64,000 nucleotides of DNA, taken from positions 186,001-250,000 of the forward strand of contig JAKLEA010000005.1 in the NCBI GenBank assembly GCA_022711755.1. Reading direction: 5' to 3'. Each line of letters starts with the position of its first letter. Positions within the stretch are counted from its first letter, which is position 1. This stretch comes from Planctomycetota bacterium. Lineage in GTDB: Bacteria > Planctomycetota > Brocadiia > SM23-32 > JAKLEA01. The notes beneath the pieces were generated by a model. That model did not search any database. It worked only from the letters and a program-made list of their open reading frames with translations, and was not told the DNA's origin. Positions 44,079 through 53,997 of this stretch are shown here, piece by piece. The position numbers and the translations under genes were made by a program.

Positions 44079-45503
44079 TCACGCCTCCAGCCGCGCCCCG
44101 CGAGAAACAACCTCCCTCCTGACATCGGCATAGTCGAGATCACGCGGATCGCAGTCATTAAGGGCGGACTTCGCGGCGGCGATGCCGGCGGCCTGGCCCA
44201 TCATTGCGCACGTCGTGCTGACCCGCGCAGAGGACAGCGCGAGCTGGTCCGCCGAGAAACATCGCCCGGCAACGAGAAGATTACGCCCGTCCCGCGCAAG
44301 GAGGCTGCGAAACGGAATCTGGTAGGGCGGCACGGCCAACTGATCTTTCGGCAAAATGTAGGTCCGCTTGTCGTCGTCAGGCTTGTGTCCGTCAAGGTAG
44401 AAAACCCCGCGCGCAACGGCATCATCGAACCTTGCCCCCGCCCGCAGGTCGTCAACCGTCAAGACGTAATCCCCGACGACCCGCCGCCCTTCCCGGACGC
44501 CGATCATCGGGGAGCAGTGGTTCAGGAGCCACGGCTTCTTCTCTACGCGCTGGTAATAGTCCAGAACCTCCATCATGCGCCTTCGGGCGCGGATTTCCGC
44601 AGCGGTCAGGCTCTCCGTGTCGCCCGAGTCGAACATGGGTATTTTGATTTTGATCGCGTTGCCGCCGGGACCGTTCGGCCATACGCTTGTCATTGGCAGG
44701 TCCTCACGCTTCTCGATTTTGCCGAACCTGCTCTCCGGAACCTCGGCGCGGGCGTCGCCGGCGGAGACGTGCCTGATGAAGAACATCATGGACATGGGCA
44801 GTTGCATGCCGTCCTCCGGACGGCCTTTCATGATCTCGAAGCCTGCCGCGCGGGCAAGGTCGGCCTCGCCCGAGCAATCAATGAACTGCCGGGCGCAAAG
44901 CGCCTCCGGGCCGGATTTGCCGCATAAGATGCAGTGGGTGAGTCTTCCGTTGTCGGCGATGGCGTCAACGAAACGGGTGTGAAGGAGGAGTTTGACGCCG
45001 CGCGACAACAGCATTTCCTGAAGGACAATGGCCAGGATTTCATGATTGAAGATGCGCGCGTCTCCGTCCGGGTAGGGCTTGTATGGAGCCACCGCGCCGA
45101 ATTGATCGAGTCGGGCGATGATCTCGTCGAAGACCTCGCCCTGGCCCGCGCTCTCGCCGCAGAAGGAGCCGACGCCGCCGGCGGTCATATTCCCGCCTGT
45201 GACGGCGAAGCGTTCGATAAGGACGACCTTCGCACCGGAACGGGCTGCGGCGCAGGCCGCCGAGACTCCCGCGATTCCGCCACCGATGACGGCCACGTCC
45301 GCCTTGTAGCGTATCGGCATACGCCTCTGCCATAAAACGGCCTTGTCCGATGGATTACCAACCGCATCGCCGCGATCCTCGTCATGATGTCCTGTCGCCG
45401 CGGAGCAACCGGTTCCGACGGCAAGAGCAGTCCCGACCAGTCCGCAGCCGGCGGCGTGAAGGAAGTCCCTTTTCGTTATTCCAGAAGCCGGCGAATCATC
45501 CAC
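44079..45503 (-). CDS. FAD-dependent oxidoreductase, Tat-type signal
   Basis: 474 residues from a GTG at 45503 with AAAGGAG upstream; the frame continues to 45524 without a better site. A Tat-like signal with KR in place of RR (GITKRDFLHAAGCGLVGTALA) ends in a possible lipobox, VGTGC. FAD fold: VAVIGGGIAGVSAACAAARSG near residue 55, VLIER near 80, GGNMTAGGVGSF near 90, and a second FAD site, CSGEADLARAAG, near residue 200. C-terminal DLLVAGRCFSA-type glycine loop near residue 420. It fits the FAD-binding family 12 (DUF-type) enzymes of Planctomycetota-like bacteria, whose substrates are mostly unknown. It is divergent in context from the AT-rich block. Confidence 0.85.
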   Translation of the reverse strand: MDDSPASGITKRDFLHAAGCGLVGTALAVGTGCSAATGHHDEDRGDAVGNPSDKAVLWQRRMPIRYKADVAVIGGGIAGVSAACAAARSGAKVVLIERFAVTGGNMTAGGVGSFCGESAGQGEVFDEIIARLDQFGAVAPYKPYPDGDARIFNHEILAIVLQEMLLSRGVKLLLHTRFVDAIADNGRLTHCILCGKSGPEALCARQFIDCSGEADLARAAGFEIMKGRPEDGMQLPMSMMFFIRHVSAGDARAEVPESRFGKIEKREDLPMTSVWPNGPGGNAIKIKIPMFDSGDTESLTAAEIRARRRMMEVLDYYQRVEKKPWLLNHCSPMIGVREGRRVVGDYVLTVDDLRAGARFDDAVARGVFYLDGHKPDDDKRTYILPKDQLAVPPYQIPFRSLLARDGRNLLVAGRCFSADQLALSSARVSTTCAMMGQAAGIAAAKSALNDCDPRDLDYADVRREVVSRGARLEA

Positions 45504-45655
45504 GGCATTCTCCTTTGCGCGCAATCAGGCGGCGCAGATTTGACACCAGCTTTGCAGGCAGGGATAAATCAAATGACTTCCTTGTCACGCGGCCCGGGGC
45601 GCTTGAGCGATGGGAGACCTGTCCCCGCCAAGCACCCGGGTCGCTATAAAGAATC

Positions 45656-46258
45656 CTACTTCGTCCTCCCTCTCGGCCCACCGACGTTCTGGAATGCGGA
45701 GTTGAAATCCCTGTAAAGGGATTTGTAATCGCGTATGCGATGCCACTTTTTCAGCAGGTTCTCCGGCAGGGAGTCAACCAGTTGCAATCCCGCCCAGCCC
45801 TCAGGCACCGGGAAGGCGTAATATGGATACTGCTTCGGAACGTTGCGGACAAATACGACCTGCGGGATGACCCAGTCAAGGTACGCCATGTAAGCCCTGT
45901 GCATGCCGTCGTTTATGATGTTATGTATCGAGCCGTCCCGCTCGATTGACTCCTCCACAACGACCGGCAGCAGGTCAATCGCCTCGTCCTGTCCCTCAAT
46001 CAGGATCGAGAGATAGCCTTCCAGATTGAAGATGTCGTATCCCGCATCCGCAAGGGACCATTTAAGCTCACGTACCTTCAGAAGCTCGGAACTCAGAACG
46101 TAGCGCTGGGCCGGGCTGAGTTGCGGCGTCGCGATGCGCTCAAGCGAGATCGAGGCGTTCTCGTAAATCCTCACACCGGGATTCTTCATGAGCGTGACGC
46201 GCCGAAGCCGGGAAATCAGTTCCTCTGCGGAATGATGTTCGACTTTCAAGATGTTCAT
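45656..46258 (-). CDS. ParB/Srx-fold-like protein of unknown role
   Basis: 200 residues from the ATG at 46258, GGAG nine bases upstream; a longer frame continues to 46300. Residues about 29-55 (ASISLERIATPQLSPAQRYVLS) and IINDGMHRAYMAYLDW near residue 115 resemble the ParB/sulfiredoxin fold, in which a DGxHR motif binds nucleotide. The rest (ILIEG, PVVVEESIERDGS) has the alternating strand and helix pattern of that fold. No helix-turn-helix is visible, so it is not a partition ParB. The assignment rests on the short motif only. It heads towards the HAD and dCMP deaminase genes but lies 54 bases behind them. Confidence 0.6.
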   Translation of the reverse strand: MNILKVEHHSAEELISRLRRVTLMKNPGVRIYENASISLERIATPQLSPAQRYVLSSELLKVRELKWSLADAGYDIFNLEGYLSILIEGQDEAIDLLPVVVEESIERDGSIHNIINDGMHRAYMAYLDWVIPQVVFVRNVPKQYPYYAFPVPEGWAGLQLVDSLPENLLKKWHRIRDYKSLYRDFNSAFQNVGGPRGRTK

Positions 46259-46312
46259 TTCTGAACGCTCCTTGTCAGATTGAGACGGACGTTTTTCCAC
46301 GCCGGGGGCATG

Positions 46313-47005
46313 TTACTGTTCAGTCCGGAGCAAGTCCAGAACAGCCGGCAGTTCCCCGATTGAACTCACTATTCGGTCAGGCGAGGGCAGCGTCCCGTCG
46401 CGGATGCCCTTTATGTACGCCTCCTCCCGGTCGGGGCGATGGACAATCCAGGCGGCGCGGATACCAAGCTCCAACGCCGGGGCAATGTCCGTGTCGTAAC
46501 TGTCCCCGGCCATGACGCATTCCCCCGGGGCAGCCCTGGCCAGTTCCATGGCTGCGCGGAAGATTGCCGGATCAGGTTTGATCGAACCCGTCCGAAAACT
46601 CAGGATCGAACCTGACACCGCGCCGGCTATCCGCGGACACGTCTTGCAGAAGGATTGATAATAGGGAACCCAGATATTGGATACCAGGAAGACGCGGGCG
46701 TCCATCCGGACCATCGTCTCGACGGCCTGAGTCGCGCCCTCTATCTCGCGCGTGGAATCGGCCTGGGCTTCCCAGAGGTGGGCGATTATCCCGCTGTCAT
46801 GAGGAAACCCGGGGATTTCACGGGCCAGCCTTTCGGCGACCTCGCCGGGACCGGAGAATTCATGCGTCATCATTACGCGCCCGATCGCGCGGGCGCTTTC
46901 AGGGGGCAGGCCCGCCGCGCGGGCAAGCGTCTTGTTTGGGGGTTCGGGAGGACCGCTGATCAGCGTTGCGCCGATGTCAAGAAAGACCGTGTTGACGCGC
47001 GTCAT
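46313..47005 (-). CDS. HAD-family hydrolase (DxGxT type)
   Basis: 230 residues. Motif I is FLDIGATL near residue 8, with the nucleophile Asp; the second acid of the usual DxDxT is Gly, as in many HADs. Motif II is VSNIW near residue 107, and motif III/IV is KPDPAIF near 142, then MAGDSYDTDIAPALELG near 165. Cap helices fill residues 18-90. It probably dephosphorylates a small metabolite. Its ATG overlaps the stop of the dCMP deaminase gene by four bases, so the two are translationally coupled; a nucleotide substrate is therefore plausible but not shown. Confidence 0.85.
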   Translation of the reverse strand: MTRVNTVFLDIGATLISGPPEPPNKTLARAAGLPPESARAIGRVMMTHEFSGPGEVAERLAREIPGFPHDSGIIAHLWEAQADSTREIEGATQAVETMVRMDARVFLVSNIWVPYYQSFCKTCPRIAGAVSGSILSFRTGSIKPDPAIFRAAMELARAAPGECVMAGDSYDTDIAPALELGIRAAWIVHRPDREEAYIKGIRDGTLPSPDRIVSSIGELPAVLDLLRTEQ

Positions 47006-47490
47006 GGCTGCTCCAGGGATGGAGGCGCTGGAATTTCGTCAACGCGAAGGCCGTGAAGCCTCAGCAGGTTGATCCCGTGGTCGCCGCCCATGTTGTCCCG
47101 GCGGATGACGACCCTCTGGATGCCCGATGCGAGGACCATTTTTGCGCAGGTAATGCAGATGTCCGCGTTGACGTAGAGCGTCCCGCCCATGGTGGCCAAC
47201 CCGCGTTTGGCGCACTGGCTGATGGCGTTCTGCTCGGCGTGCAGGCAGACCTTGTATTCCTCGTCGCCGGCCTCGTCTTTCAGGCAACGGCCGGTGTCAA
47301 TGCAGTGCGGCTGGCCGGAGGGCACGCCGTTGTAGCCGTGGCTGACGATGCGGTTGTCAACGATGAGCACTGCGCCAACTTGCTTGCGCAGGCACGTGGA
47401 ACGCTCGCTGATTATGTCCACGACGCGCATGTAGACCTCGTCGAAGGTCGGACGGCTTCTTCCGTAACGGTTTTCGGTCGGTGATGTCAC
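47002..47490 (-). CDS. dCMP deaminase
   Basis: 162 residues from the GTG at 47490, with a GGATGG-like site 6 bases upstream; the 191-residue frame is longer but lacks a site. Zinc deaminase core: LHAEQNAI near residue 84 (His ligand and catalytic Glu) and ADICITCAKM near residue 112 (two Cys ligands). MRVVDIISERSTCLRKQVGAVLI, the RIVSHGYNG loop and the Cys in RCLKDEAG are typical of the ComEB/dCMP deaminase branch. It makes dUMP for thymidylate synthesis. It shares an operon with a HAD phosphatase and follows the macro-domain gene by 31 bases. Confidence 0.9.
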   Translation of the reverse strand: MTSPTENRYGRSRPTFDEVYMRVVDIISERSTCLRKQVGAVLIVDNRIVSHGYNGVPSGQPHCIDTGRCLKDEAGDEEYKVCLHAEQNAISQCAKRGLATMGGTLYVNADICITCAKMVLASGIQRVVIRRDNMGGDHGINLLRLHGLRVDEIPAPPSLEQP

Positions 47491-47521
47491 TTTTCCATCC
47501 GGGGGGAAAATTGGGATCGAA

Positions 47522-48055
47522 TCAATCGGCGAGATTATCGAATGCCTTCTCGAACATCTGGCACGCTCTTTCGTCAAAGAGGCAGAAGACGACCAGGGCG
47601 ATTTTCGAATCGCCCTTCAGGTAACGAGCCGCCTCGCCGAGCATTATCTTGGCGCAACGGTCCATCGGGAAGCCGTAGATTCCCGCGCTCACCGCCGGGA
47701 AGGTCAGCGACGTCATGCCCTTCTCATCCGCAAGTTTCAGGCAACTGAGCGTGGCGCTGCGGAGTTTATCGTCTTCGCCTCCCTCGCCCATGCGGGGGCC
47801 TACGGTGTGAATGACGTATTTCGCCTTGAGCTTCCCGCCGCCGGTCAGTACCGCCCCGCCGGTCGGGCAGTGTCCTATGCGGTTACTCTCCTGCTGTATC
47901 GCCGGGCCGCCCTTGCGGCTGATGGCAAGGGCCACTCCGCCGCCGTGCTGAAGACGGTTGTTTGCGGCATTGACGATCGCGTCGGTGTCCGACGCCGTGA
48001 TGTCGCCCGTCATGATGCGGAGGACCTTGCCTCCGATTGTCTTATCTTTCTTCAT
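47522..48055 (-). CDS. Macro-domain (ADP-ribose-binding) protein
   Basis: 177 residues. The ATG at 48055 has GGGAG 8 bases upstream; the in-frame ATG two codons earlier is too near the site. Macro motifs: MTGDITASDTDAIVNAANNRLQHGGGVALAI at residues 14-44 (binds the ADP-ribose diphosphate), GHCPTGGAVLTGGG, KYVIHTVGP near residue 82, and FPAVSAGIYGFP near residue 119. It belongs to the compact bacterial YmdB-like group that removes ADP-ribose or hydrolyses O-acetyl-ADP-ribose. It would act in the cytoplasm. Its place beside dCMP deaminase and a HAD hydrolase hints at nucleotide metabolism. Confidence 0.92.
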   Translation of the reverse strand: MKKDKTIGGKVLRIMTGDITASDTDAIVNAANNRLQHGGGVALAISRKGGPAIQQESNRIGHCPTGGAVLTGGGKLKAKYVIHTVGPRMGEGGEDDKLRSATLSCLKLADEKGMTSLTFPAVSAGIYGFPMDRCAKIMLGEAARYLKGDSKIALVVFCLFDERACQMFEKAFDNLAD

Positions 48056-48109
48056 CCGCATTACTCCCGCGTTGAGCGCGCCGCTCGTGCAAAGCCTCAG
48101 ACCTTCGGT

Positions 48110-48163
48110 CTTTCGACTTCGCACCCCCTACGCGGCCTTTCGGCTTCGCGCAACCTACGCGGC
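48110..48163 (-). repeat. Two tandem copies of a 27-base unit
   Basis: 48110-48136 and 48137-48163 share CTTTCG-CTTCGC at the start and CCTACGCGGC at the end, with about five differences between. They fill most of the gap between the macro-domain gene and the end of the M20 gene. Confidence 0.7.
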
Positions 48164-48165
48164 TT

Positions 48166-49305
48166 TTACGCGCCGCGCATCAGGCGCGAGTAAAGCCTGA
48201 CGGATGCCTCCAACTGCGCTATCTCGATTGACTCGTCCGCCGTATGCGCGCCGGACGGTTCGCCCGGTCCTATTACAACCGCCGGGATGCCGGCGCAACT
48301 GAGCGGGCCGGCTTCCGTGCAGAAGGCCACGCCCTGCGGAGTCGGCTCAAGGCCTACAGCGCTGCACGCCCGCGCGACCTGCGTAACAATTTCCGCGTCC
48401 CGCTGGGTCTCAAGCCCAGGCGAATTTAAAAATCGCTCGATCTCGACCGACCCCGGCGCAACGCCGTTCTCCTCCAGCGCGGCGTCAAGCTCCGCGAAGA
48501 TTGACTCCTCCGTCTCGCTCGGCATTGCGCGGCGGTCAACGTCAATGCGGCATCGGTCGGGGACGATGTTGACCTGATTGCCGCCTTTGATGATTCCGAC
48601 GCTGATGGTCGGCCGGCCCAGTTGCGGATGGGGCGGCCTCGCGGCAAGGCGTTTCTCAATGGACCTGACGGCATTCAGGACGGGGACAATCTTGTAGATC
48701 GCGTTCTCGCCAAGCTCCGGCGTGCTGGAATGCGCGCACCGGCCCAGCGTCGCCATGCGCCACCGGATCGCGCCTTTGTGCGCGTTGATCAAGCGAAGGC
48801 CGGTCGGCTCCCCAACGACGGCCATCTTTGCGTCAATCCCCCACTCAAGCGCCTTGCTGATGCCGACGAGGCTGATCTCCTCTCCCATCGTCGCGACGAG
48901 CGTGACCTTGCGCCCGGTTCCGCCGGAACGGACACAATCGGCCAGGGCAGTCATGAATCCCGCAAGCGATCCCTTGTCGTCGCATGAGCCGCGCCCCCAT
49001 AACCTGCCTACCCTGATGACCGGATCGAACGGGCTGATGGTCATGCCGTCAATGCGGACGGTGTCCATATGGGCGCAAAAGACGATCGGCGCGGCATCGC
49101 CGGGGCCGTCAACCGTCGCGATTACGTTGGGTCTGTCCGGAAAGACGTCGAAGGTTTCGGCGGGAACTCCGTGCTCACACAGCCAGTCCCTCACGAAGCG
49201 CGCCATCCGAGCCTCCCCGCAGTCAGGTCCCGGTTCGACAACGGCTTCCGGATTGACGCTTGGGATTGCGACCATTTGCGCGAGCAGTTCGACAACCTCG
49301 CTCAT
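48166..49305 (-). CDS. M20 zinc peptidase (ArgE/DapE/CPG2-like)
   Basis: 379 residues. Its ATG overlaps the amidase stop by four bases and has GGAGG upstream. Zinc sites: FCAHMDTVRI near residue 78 with Asp catalytic nearby, GRGSCDDKGSLAG near residue 107 (ligand Asp), ATMGEEISLVG near residue 141 (catalytic Glu) and VVGEP near residue 168. A dimerisation domain at about 180-290 is the expected lid. It could be acetylornithine deacetylase, succinyl-diaminopimelate desuccinylase or a carboxypeptidase; no motif decides between them. Located beside a peptidoglycan amidase and argG elsewhere, both ideas fit. Confidence 0.88.
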   Translation of the reverse strand: MSEVVELLAQMVAIPSVNPEAVVEPGPDCGEARMARFVRDWLCEHGVPAETFDVFPDRPNVIATVDGPGDAAPIVFCAHMDTVRIDGMTISPFDPVIRVGRLWGRGSCDDKGSLAGFMTALADCVRSGGTGRKVTLVATMGEEISLVGISKALEWGIDAKMAVVGEPTGLRLINAHKGAIRWRMATLGRCAHSSTPELGENAIYKIVPVLNAVRSIEKRLAARPPHPQLGRPTISVGIIKGGNQVNIVPDRCRIDVDRRAMPSETEESIFAELDAALEENGVAPGSVEIERFLNSPGLETQRDAEIVTQVARACSAVGLEPTPQGVAFCTEAGPLSCAGIPAVVIGPGEPSGAHTADESIEIAQLEASVRLYSRLMRGA

Positions 49306-49997
49306 GAACTCCTCCAGGCATTTTCCTGCTGCAAAGCTCGTTTAAATTCGGCCCAGGGGAAGAGTTGACCGGGGCAGTCGGTCTGCTTCACGTCGCGATG
49401 CCCCAGCACCTGCGTGATCGGAATTCCGCAGCGGCGTTGCAGGTAATTCGTAAGGCCGATCAGCGATTTGATCTGCGCAGGAGATGGAACACCGGCATTG
49501 AAATCCCCCACTAGACAGATGCCTATCCCGTGCTCGTTGTATTCCTCGACTCCAGCGTGCGCGCCCTGAATCTGTTCGTTCCAGCGGAATGTCGTCTCGA
49601 TCTCGCCTTCCTTCGACAACGTGCCGTTGCCGATGACGAAGTGATACCCGACACCCAGCCACCCCCGTTGCTTATGGGCATTATTGAAACTGCCGGCGCT
49701 TCCCTTGTCGGTTCCGCTGTGATGCACGACGATATATTTCCAGCGTCGGCGGAGGCGAACCTTTGTTAAATCATCTTCAAGCGCGATGGGAATTGCATTG
49801 GGGGAGCGTGGCGCCACCTTAGCGCCCGACCCCGGCTTCCCCCCCCGCTGGCTGTCAGGCACATATGGCGCATCAAGGTACTTGTGGTAGTTTTTGCGTT
49901 CCGGCTTTTCGGTCTTTACAGTTTCCTTCTGCCCGTTGCAACCGACCGCTCCGGCCAGGCATATCATTACGGCTACTGCCACGCTCAAGTCCCTCAT
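49302..49997 (-). CDS. N-acetylmuramoyl-L-alanine amidase lipoprotein (amidase_2/PGRP fold)
   Basis: 231 residues, lipoprotein signal MRDLSVAVAVMICLAGAVGC with lipobox AVGC. After a low-complexity linker (residues 21-65) comes the PGRP fold: IVVHHSGTDKGS near residue 92 (first zinc His), IQGAHAGVEEYNEHGIGICLVGDF near 143 (second His), and ILGHRDVKQTDCPGQLFPW near 205 (the Cys ligand and the catalytic pattern). It cleaves the bond between N-acetylmuramic acid and L-alanine of peptidoglycan. Being lipid-anchored, it probably acts in the periplasm on wall recycling. It is read just before dtd in the same direction, 94 bases apart. Confidence 0.9.
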   Translation of the reverse strand: MRDLSVAVAVMICLAGAVGCNGQKETVKTEKPERKNYHKYLDAPYVPDSQRGGKPGSGAKVAPRSPNAIPIALEDDLTKVRLRRRWKYIVVHHSGTDKGSAGSFNNAHKQRGWLGVGYHFVIGNGTLSKEGEIETTFRWNEQIQGAHAGVEEYNEHGIGICLVGDFNAGVPSPAQIKSLIGLTNYLQRRCGIPITQVLGHRDVKQTDCPGQLFPWAEFKRALQQENAWRSS

Positions 49998-50091
49998 TGT
50001 TACCTCGTTTCCCCCTCAGGAACCGGAAACAACGGATGAGTAGAGAAAACTGCGCGCGTCCTCGCGCACTTCCGTCGTCAGCGCATTATCC

Positions 50092-50541
50092 TCAGAACAC
50101 CCTCCTGCTGTCCAGAAGCAGCGTTACCGGCCCGTCGTTGACGAGTTCCACGTCCATCATGGCGCGGAATCGTCCCGTTTTTACCTCGATTCCCCCCCGC
50201 CGCAGCCGTTCGCAGAACGCCCCGTAGAGCCTTTCTGCCAGGGCCGGATCGGCGGCGTTGTCGAAGGACGGCCTTCGCCCCTTGCGGCAATCACCAGCCA
50301 GCGTGAACTGCGAAACGACCAGCGCCTGACCGCCGCTCTCGACGACCGACCTGTTCATCTTACCCTCAGCATCCCGGAAGATTCTCAGCCCCGCCGTCTT
50401 GGCGGCCATGTATTCGACGTCAGGCTCCGCGTCGCCGTTCTCGACGCCCAGCAGGACAAGCAGGCCCGGCCCGATCTCGGCGATCTTCTCGCCATCAACG
50501 GTCACTGACGCCCGGCTCGTTCTCTGAATCACAGCACGCAT
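50092..50541 (-). CDS. dtd: D-aminoacyl-tRNA deacylase
   Basis: 149 residues from the ATG at 50541; no strong SD. The fold is the DTD type: [17 protein letters not shown] at the start, the SQFTL motif in [12 protein letters not shown] near residue 80, and the cis Gly-Pro motif VNDGPVTL near residue 137. It frees tRNA from D-amino acids and so guards translation. It is divergent from the tRNA-fMet gene. Confidence 0.95.
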   Translation of the reverse strand: MRAVIQRTSRASVTVDGEKIAEIGPGLLVLLGVENGDAEPDVEYMAAKTAGLRIFRDAEGKMNRSVVESGGQALVVSQFTLAGDCRKGRRPSFDNAADPALAERLYGAFCERLRRGGIEVKTGRFRAMMDVELVNDGPVTLLLDSRRVF

Positions 50542-50669
50542 TGTCGTATTGTTGCCGGACGGAGCGGGAGGGACAAGAAAAAGTTGGCTGATGCAACATG
50601 TGTGCGCGAGAATCTGCAGGAACGTTTTGCGGCGCGCCCGTAAATGTGGCGATAAAACGCAACATCCGG

Positions 50670-50698
50670 TTGACAAAACGCTTGATGTGCCGTAATAT
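50670..50698 (+). promoter_or_regulatory. Consensus promoter of the tRNA-fMet gene
   Basis: Perfect TTGACA (50670-50675), 17-base spacer, TAATAT (50693-50698), 17 bases ahead of the first tRNA base. It is among the strongest sigma70 matches in the window, as usual for a tRNA gene. Confidence 0.8.
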
Positions 50699-50714
50699 GA
50701 ACTTACTCAAATGT

Positions 50715-50791
<77 letters not shown>

Positions 50792-50799
50792 GAACGCAA

Positions 50800-50838
50800 A
50801 AGACCGCCACCGGCCTGAAAACGACCGATGGCGGTCTT
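50800..50838 (+). terminator. Possible terminator of the tRNA gene
   Basis: AAGACCGCCA (50800-50809) pairs with TGGCGGTCTT (50829-50838), 10 bp, loop 19. The stem is good but only two T follow, so termination is likely rather than certain. Confidence 0.55.
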
Positions 50839-50840
50839 AG

Positions 50841-52340
<1,500 letters not shown>

Positions 52341-52345
52341 CCCTG

Positions 52346-53089
52346 ATGGCAGACGCCCCGCAAGGCGATCCCCTTCCTGAACATCTCCCGCGACACATCG
52401 CCGTCATCATGGACGGCAACGGGCGCTGGGCGGAGCGGCGCGGGCTTCCCCGCCACGAGGGACACCGGGCCGGCGGTGAAAGCGTCGGCGAAATAATCTC
52501 GGAGTGCCTGAAACTCCGGATTCCGTACCTGACGCTCTACGCTTTCTCGACCGAGAACTGGAAGCGCCCCATCAAGGAGGTCCGCTTCCTGATGGGCATG
52601 CTAAAGGAATTCCTGTCCCGCGAGCGAAAGCTCATCACGGAACACAACGTCAGGATACGGGCCATCGGCGATCTTTCCCGATTGCCGTCCGAGGTAGCTG
52701 AGGAGGTCAGAAAGGCAGAGGATATCGGGCGCGGAAACACCGCGCTGACGCTGTCCGTCGGGTTAAACTACGGCGGGCGGGCGGACATCCTTCAGGCCGC
52801 AAGGCGATTTGCCGAGGACTGCTTGAGCGGCAGGGCGAAAGCGTCCGATCTGAATGAGGAAACATTTGCCGGATACCTTACGACCGCCGGCATTCCCGAT
52901 CCGGACCTTCTCATCCGCACCGCCGGGGAGATGCGCGTGAGCAACTTCCTCCTCTGGCAGATATCCTACAGCGAGATATACATTTCGGACGTGCTCTGGC
53001 CGGACTTCCGCGCCCCGCAACTGCATGAGGCGCTGAGGGAATACGCCCGGCGCGAAAGACGCTACGGCGCAACCTCGGAGTCGAAGTGA
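52346..53089 (+). CDS. uppS: Undecaprenyl diphosphate synthase
   Basis: 247 residues. It adds eight isopentenyl units in cis to make the C55 carrier for peptidoglycan and O-antigen. IAVIMDGNGRWAERRGLPRHEGHRAG (residues 18-43) is the family signature; Asp25 in MDGNGRW is catalytic and the Arg and His bind pyrophosphate. FSTENWKRP near residue 72 is the second conserved motif. DPDLLIRTAGEMRVSNFLLWQ near residue 190 is the third. GGAG lies in the purA end, nine bases before the ATG. Confidence 0.96.
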   Translation: MADAPQGDPLPEHLPRHIAVIMDGNGRWAERRGLPRHEGHRAGGESVGEIISECLKLRIPYLTLYAFSTENWKRPIKEVRFLMGMLKEFLSRERKLITEHNVRIRAIGDLSRLPSEVAEEVRKAEDIGRGNTALTLSVGLNYGGRADILQAARRFAEDCLSGRAKASDLNEETFAGYLTTAGIPDPDLLIRTAGEMRVSNFLLWQISYSEIYISDVLWPDFRAPQLHEALREYARRERRYGATSESK

Positions 53090-53904
53090 AATCCATACTG
53101 GGAAAGACAATCGTCGGGATCGTTGTCCTGAGCATCACCCTCAGCCTGATCGCCGTGGATCATTTCTTCGGCGTGTCGCTGGGGATGTTCTGCCTGATCG
53201 GGACGATCGCAGCCCTTGCGCAATGGGAGTTCTACGCACTGGCCGGGCGCGACGCGATACCGCCCGCCGCGCGCATAACCTGCATCGCCTTCGGACTATC
53301 GTATCTGGCATTTCACGCGCACCTCGTCGCTGACAGGAACACGCTGGCGGCATGTGTTCCATTCCTGCTGGCCGCGATCTTTCTCTCGCACTACATGCAG
53401 CGCGGCTACGCGGGAATGATGAAGAGCCTCGCGTTATCCATAACTGGATTCGTCTACGTCCCCTTCATGCTCGGTCACATCTTCGACGTTCGCCACGCAT
53501 GGGGATTGAAAGCGGCACTCGCCCTTATGCTTATCGCCAAGATCGGCGACACCGGCGGATGGGCGTTCGGAAAGCTCTTCGGCGGGCCGAAAATGGCCCC
53601 CCGGATCAGCCCGAACAAGACATGGGCCGGTTATCTCGGCAGCATCGTCTTTTCCGTCGCCGTGGCCGTCCTGACGAAAAAGCTGGGGCTGATGGATTTC
53701 CTTCCGATGGGCAAGGTCGTCATCCTCGGGCTTGTTCTTGGCGCGATTACTCCGCCCGGAGACCTTGCGGAGTCAATGCTCAAGCGCGACGCCGCGGTGA
53801 AGGATTCCGGCCTGATTCCCTCCATGGGCGGATTTCTGGACCTGGCCGATTCCCCGATATTCTCCTTTCCTGCGGCATACTACCTGATGCTGGCGCTCGC
53901 ATAA
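53086..53904 (+). CDS. cdsA: Phosphatidate cytidylyltransferase
   Basis: 272 residues, GTG start overlapping the uppS stop (GTGA). It makes CDP-diacylglycerol, the precursor of acidic phospholipids. It has eight predicted membrane segments. The C-terminal signature begins SPNKTWAGYLGS near residue 175 and runs to VKDSGLIPSMGGFLDLADSPIF near residue 240, where the metal-binding Asp residues sit (GGFLDLADS in place of the more common GGVLDRIDS). The uppS-cdsA pair is a common bacterial arrangement. Confidence 0.94.
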   Translation: MKSILGKTIVGIVVLSITLSLIAVDHFFGVSLGMFCLIGTIAALAQWEFYALAGRDAIPPAARITCIAFGLSYLAFHAHLVADRNTLAACVPFLLAAIFLSHYMQRGYAGMMKSLALSITGFVYVPFMLGHIFDVRHAWGLKAALALMLIAKIGDTGGWAFGKLFGGPKMAPRISPNKTWAGYLGSIVFSVAVAVLTKKLGLMDFLPMGKVVILGLVLGAITPPGDLAESMLKRDAAVKDSGLIPSMGGFLDLADSPIFSFPAAYYLMLALA

Positions 53905-53923
53905 TTTGAACGGATGCAAATCC

Positions 53924-53952
53924 TGTGATACCGTAGGCAGGCTCGCTATAAT
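53924..53952 (+). promoter_or_regulatory. Candidate ftsH promoter
   Basis: A perfect TATAAT (53947-53952), with TGTGAT at 53924-53929 and 17 bases between, lies 46 bases ahead of the ftsH ATG. The -35 is weak. Confidence 0.45.
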
Positions 53953-53997
53953 GCCATTCATGATGAGAGGCGCAGCGCGTTTCCGAAGAATGGAAAA

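Noticed and set aside
45656..46258. Chromosome-partition ParB
   Set aside because: Only the short DGMHR-type motif matches; no helix-turn-helix, no parA, and the length is too small.
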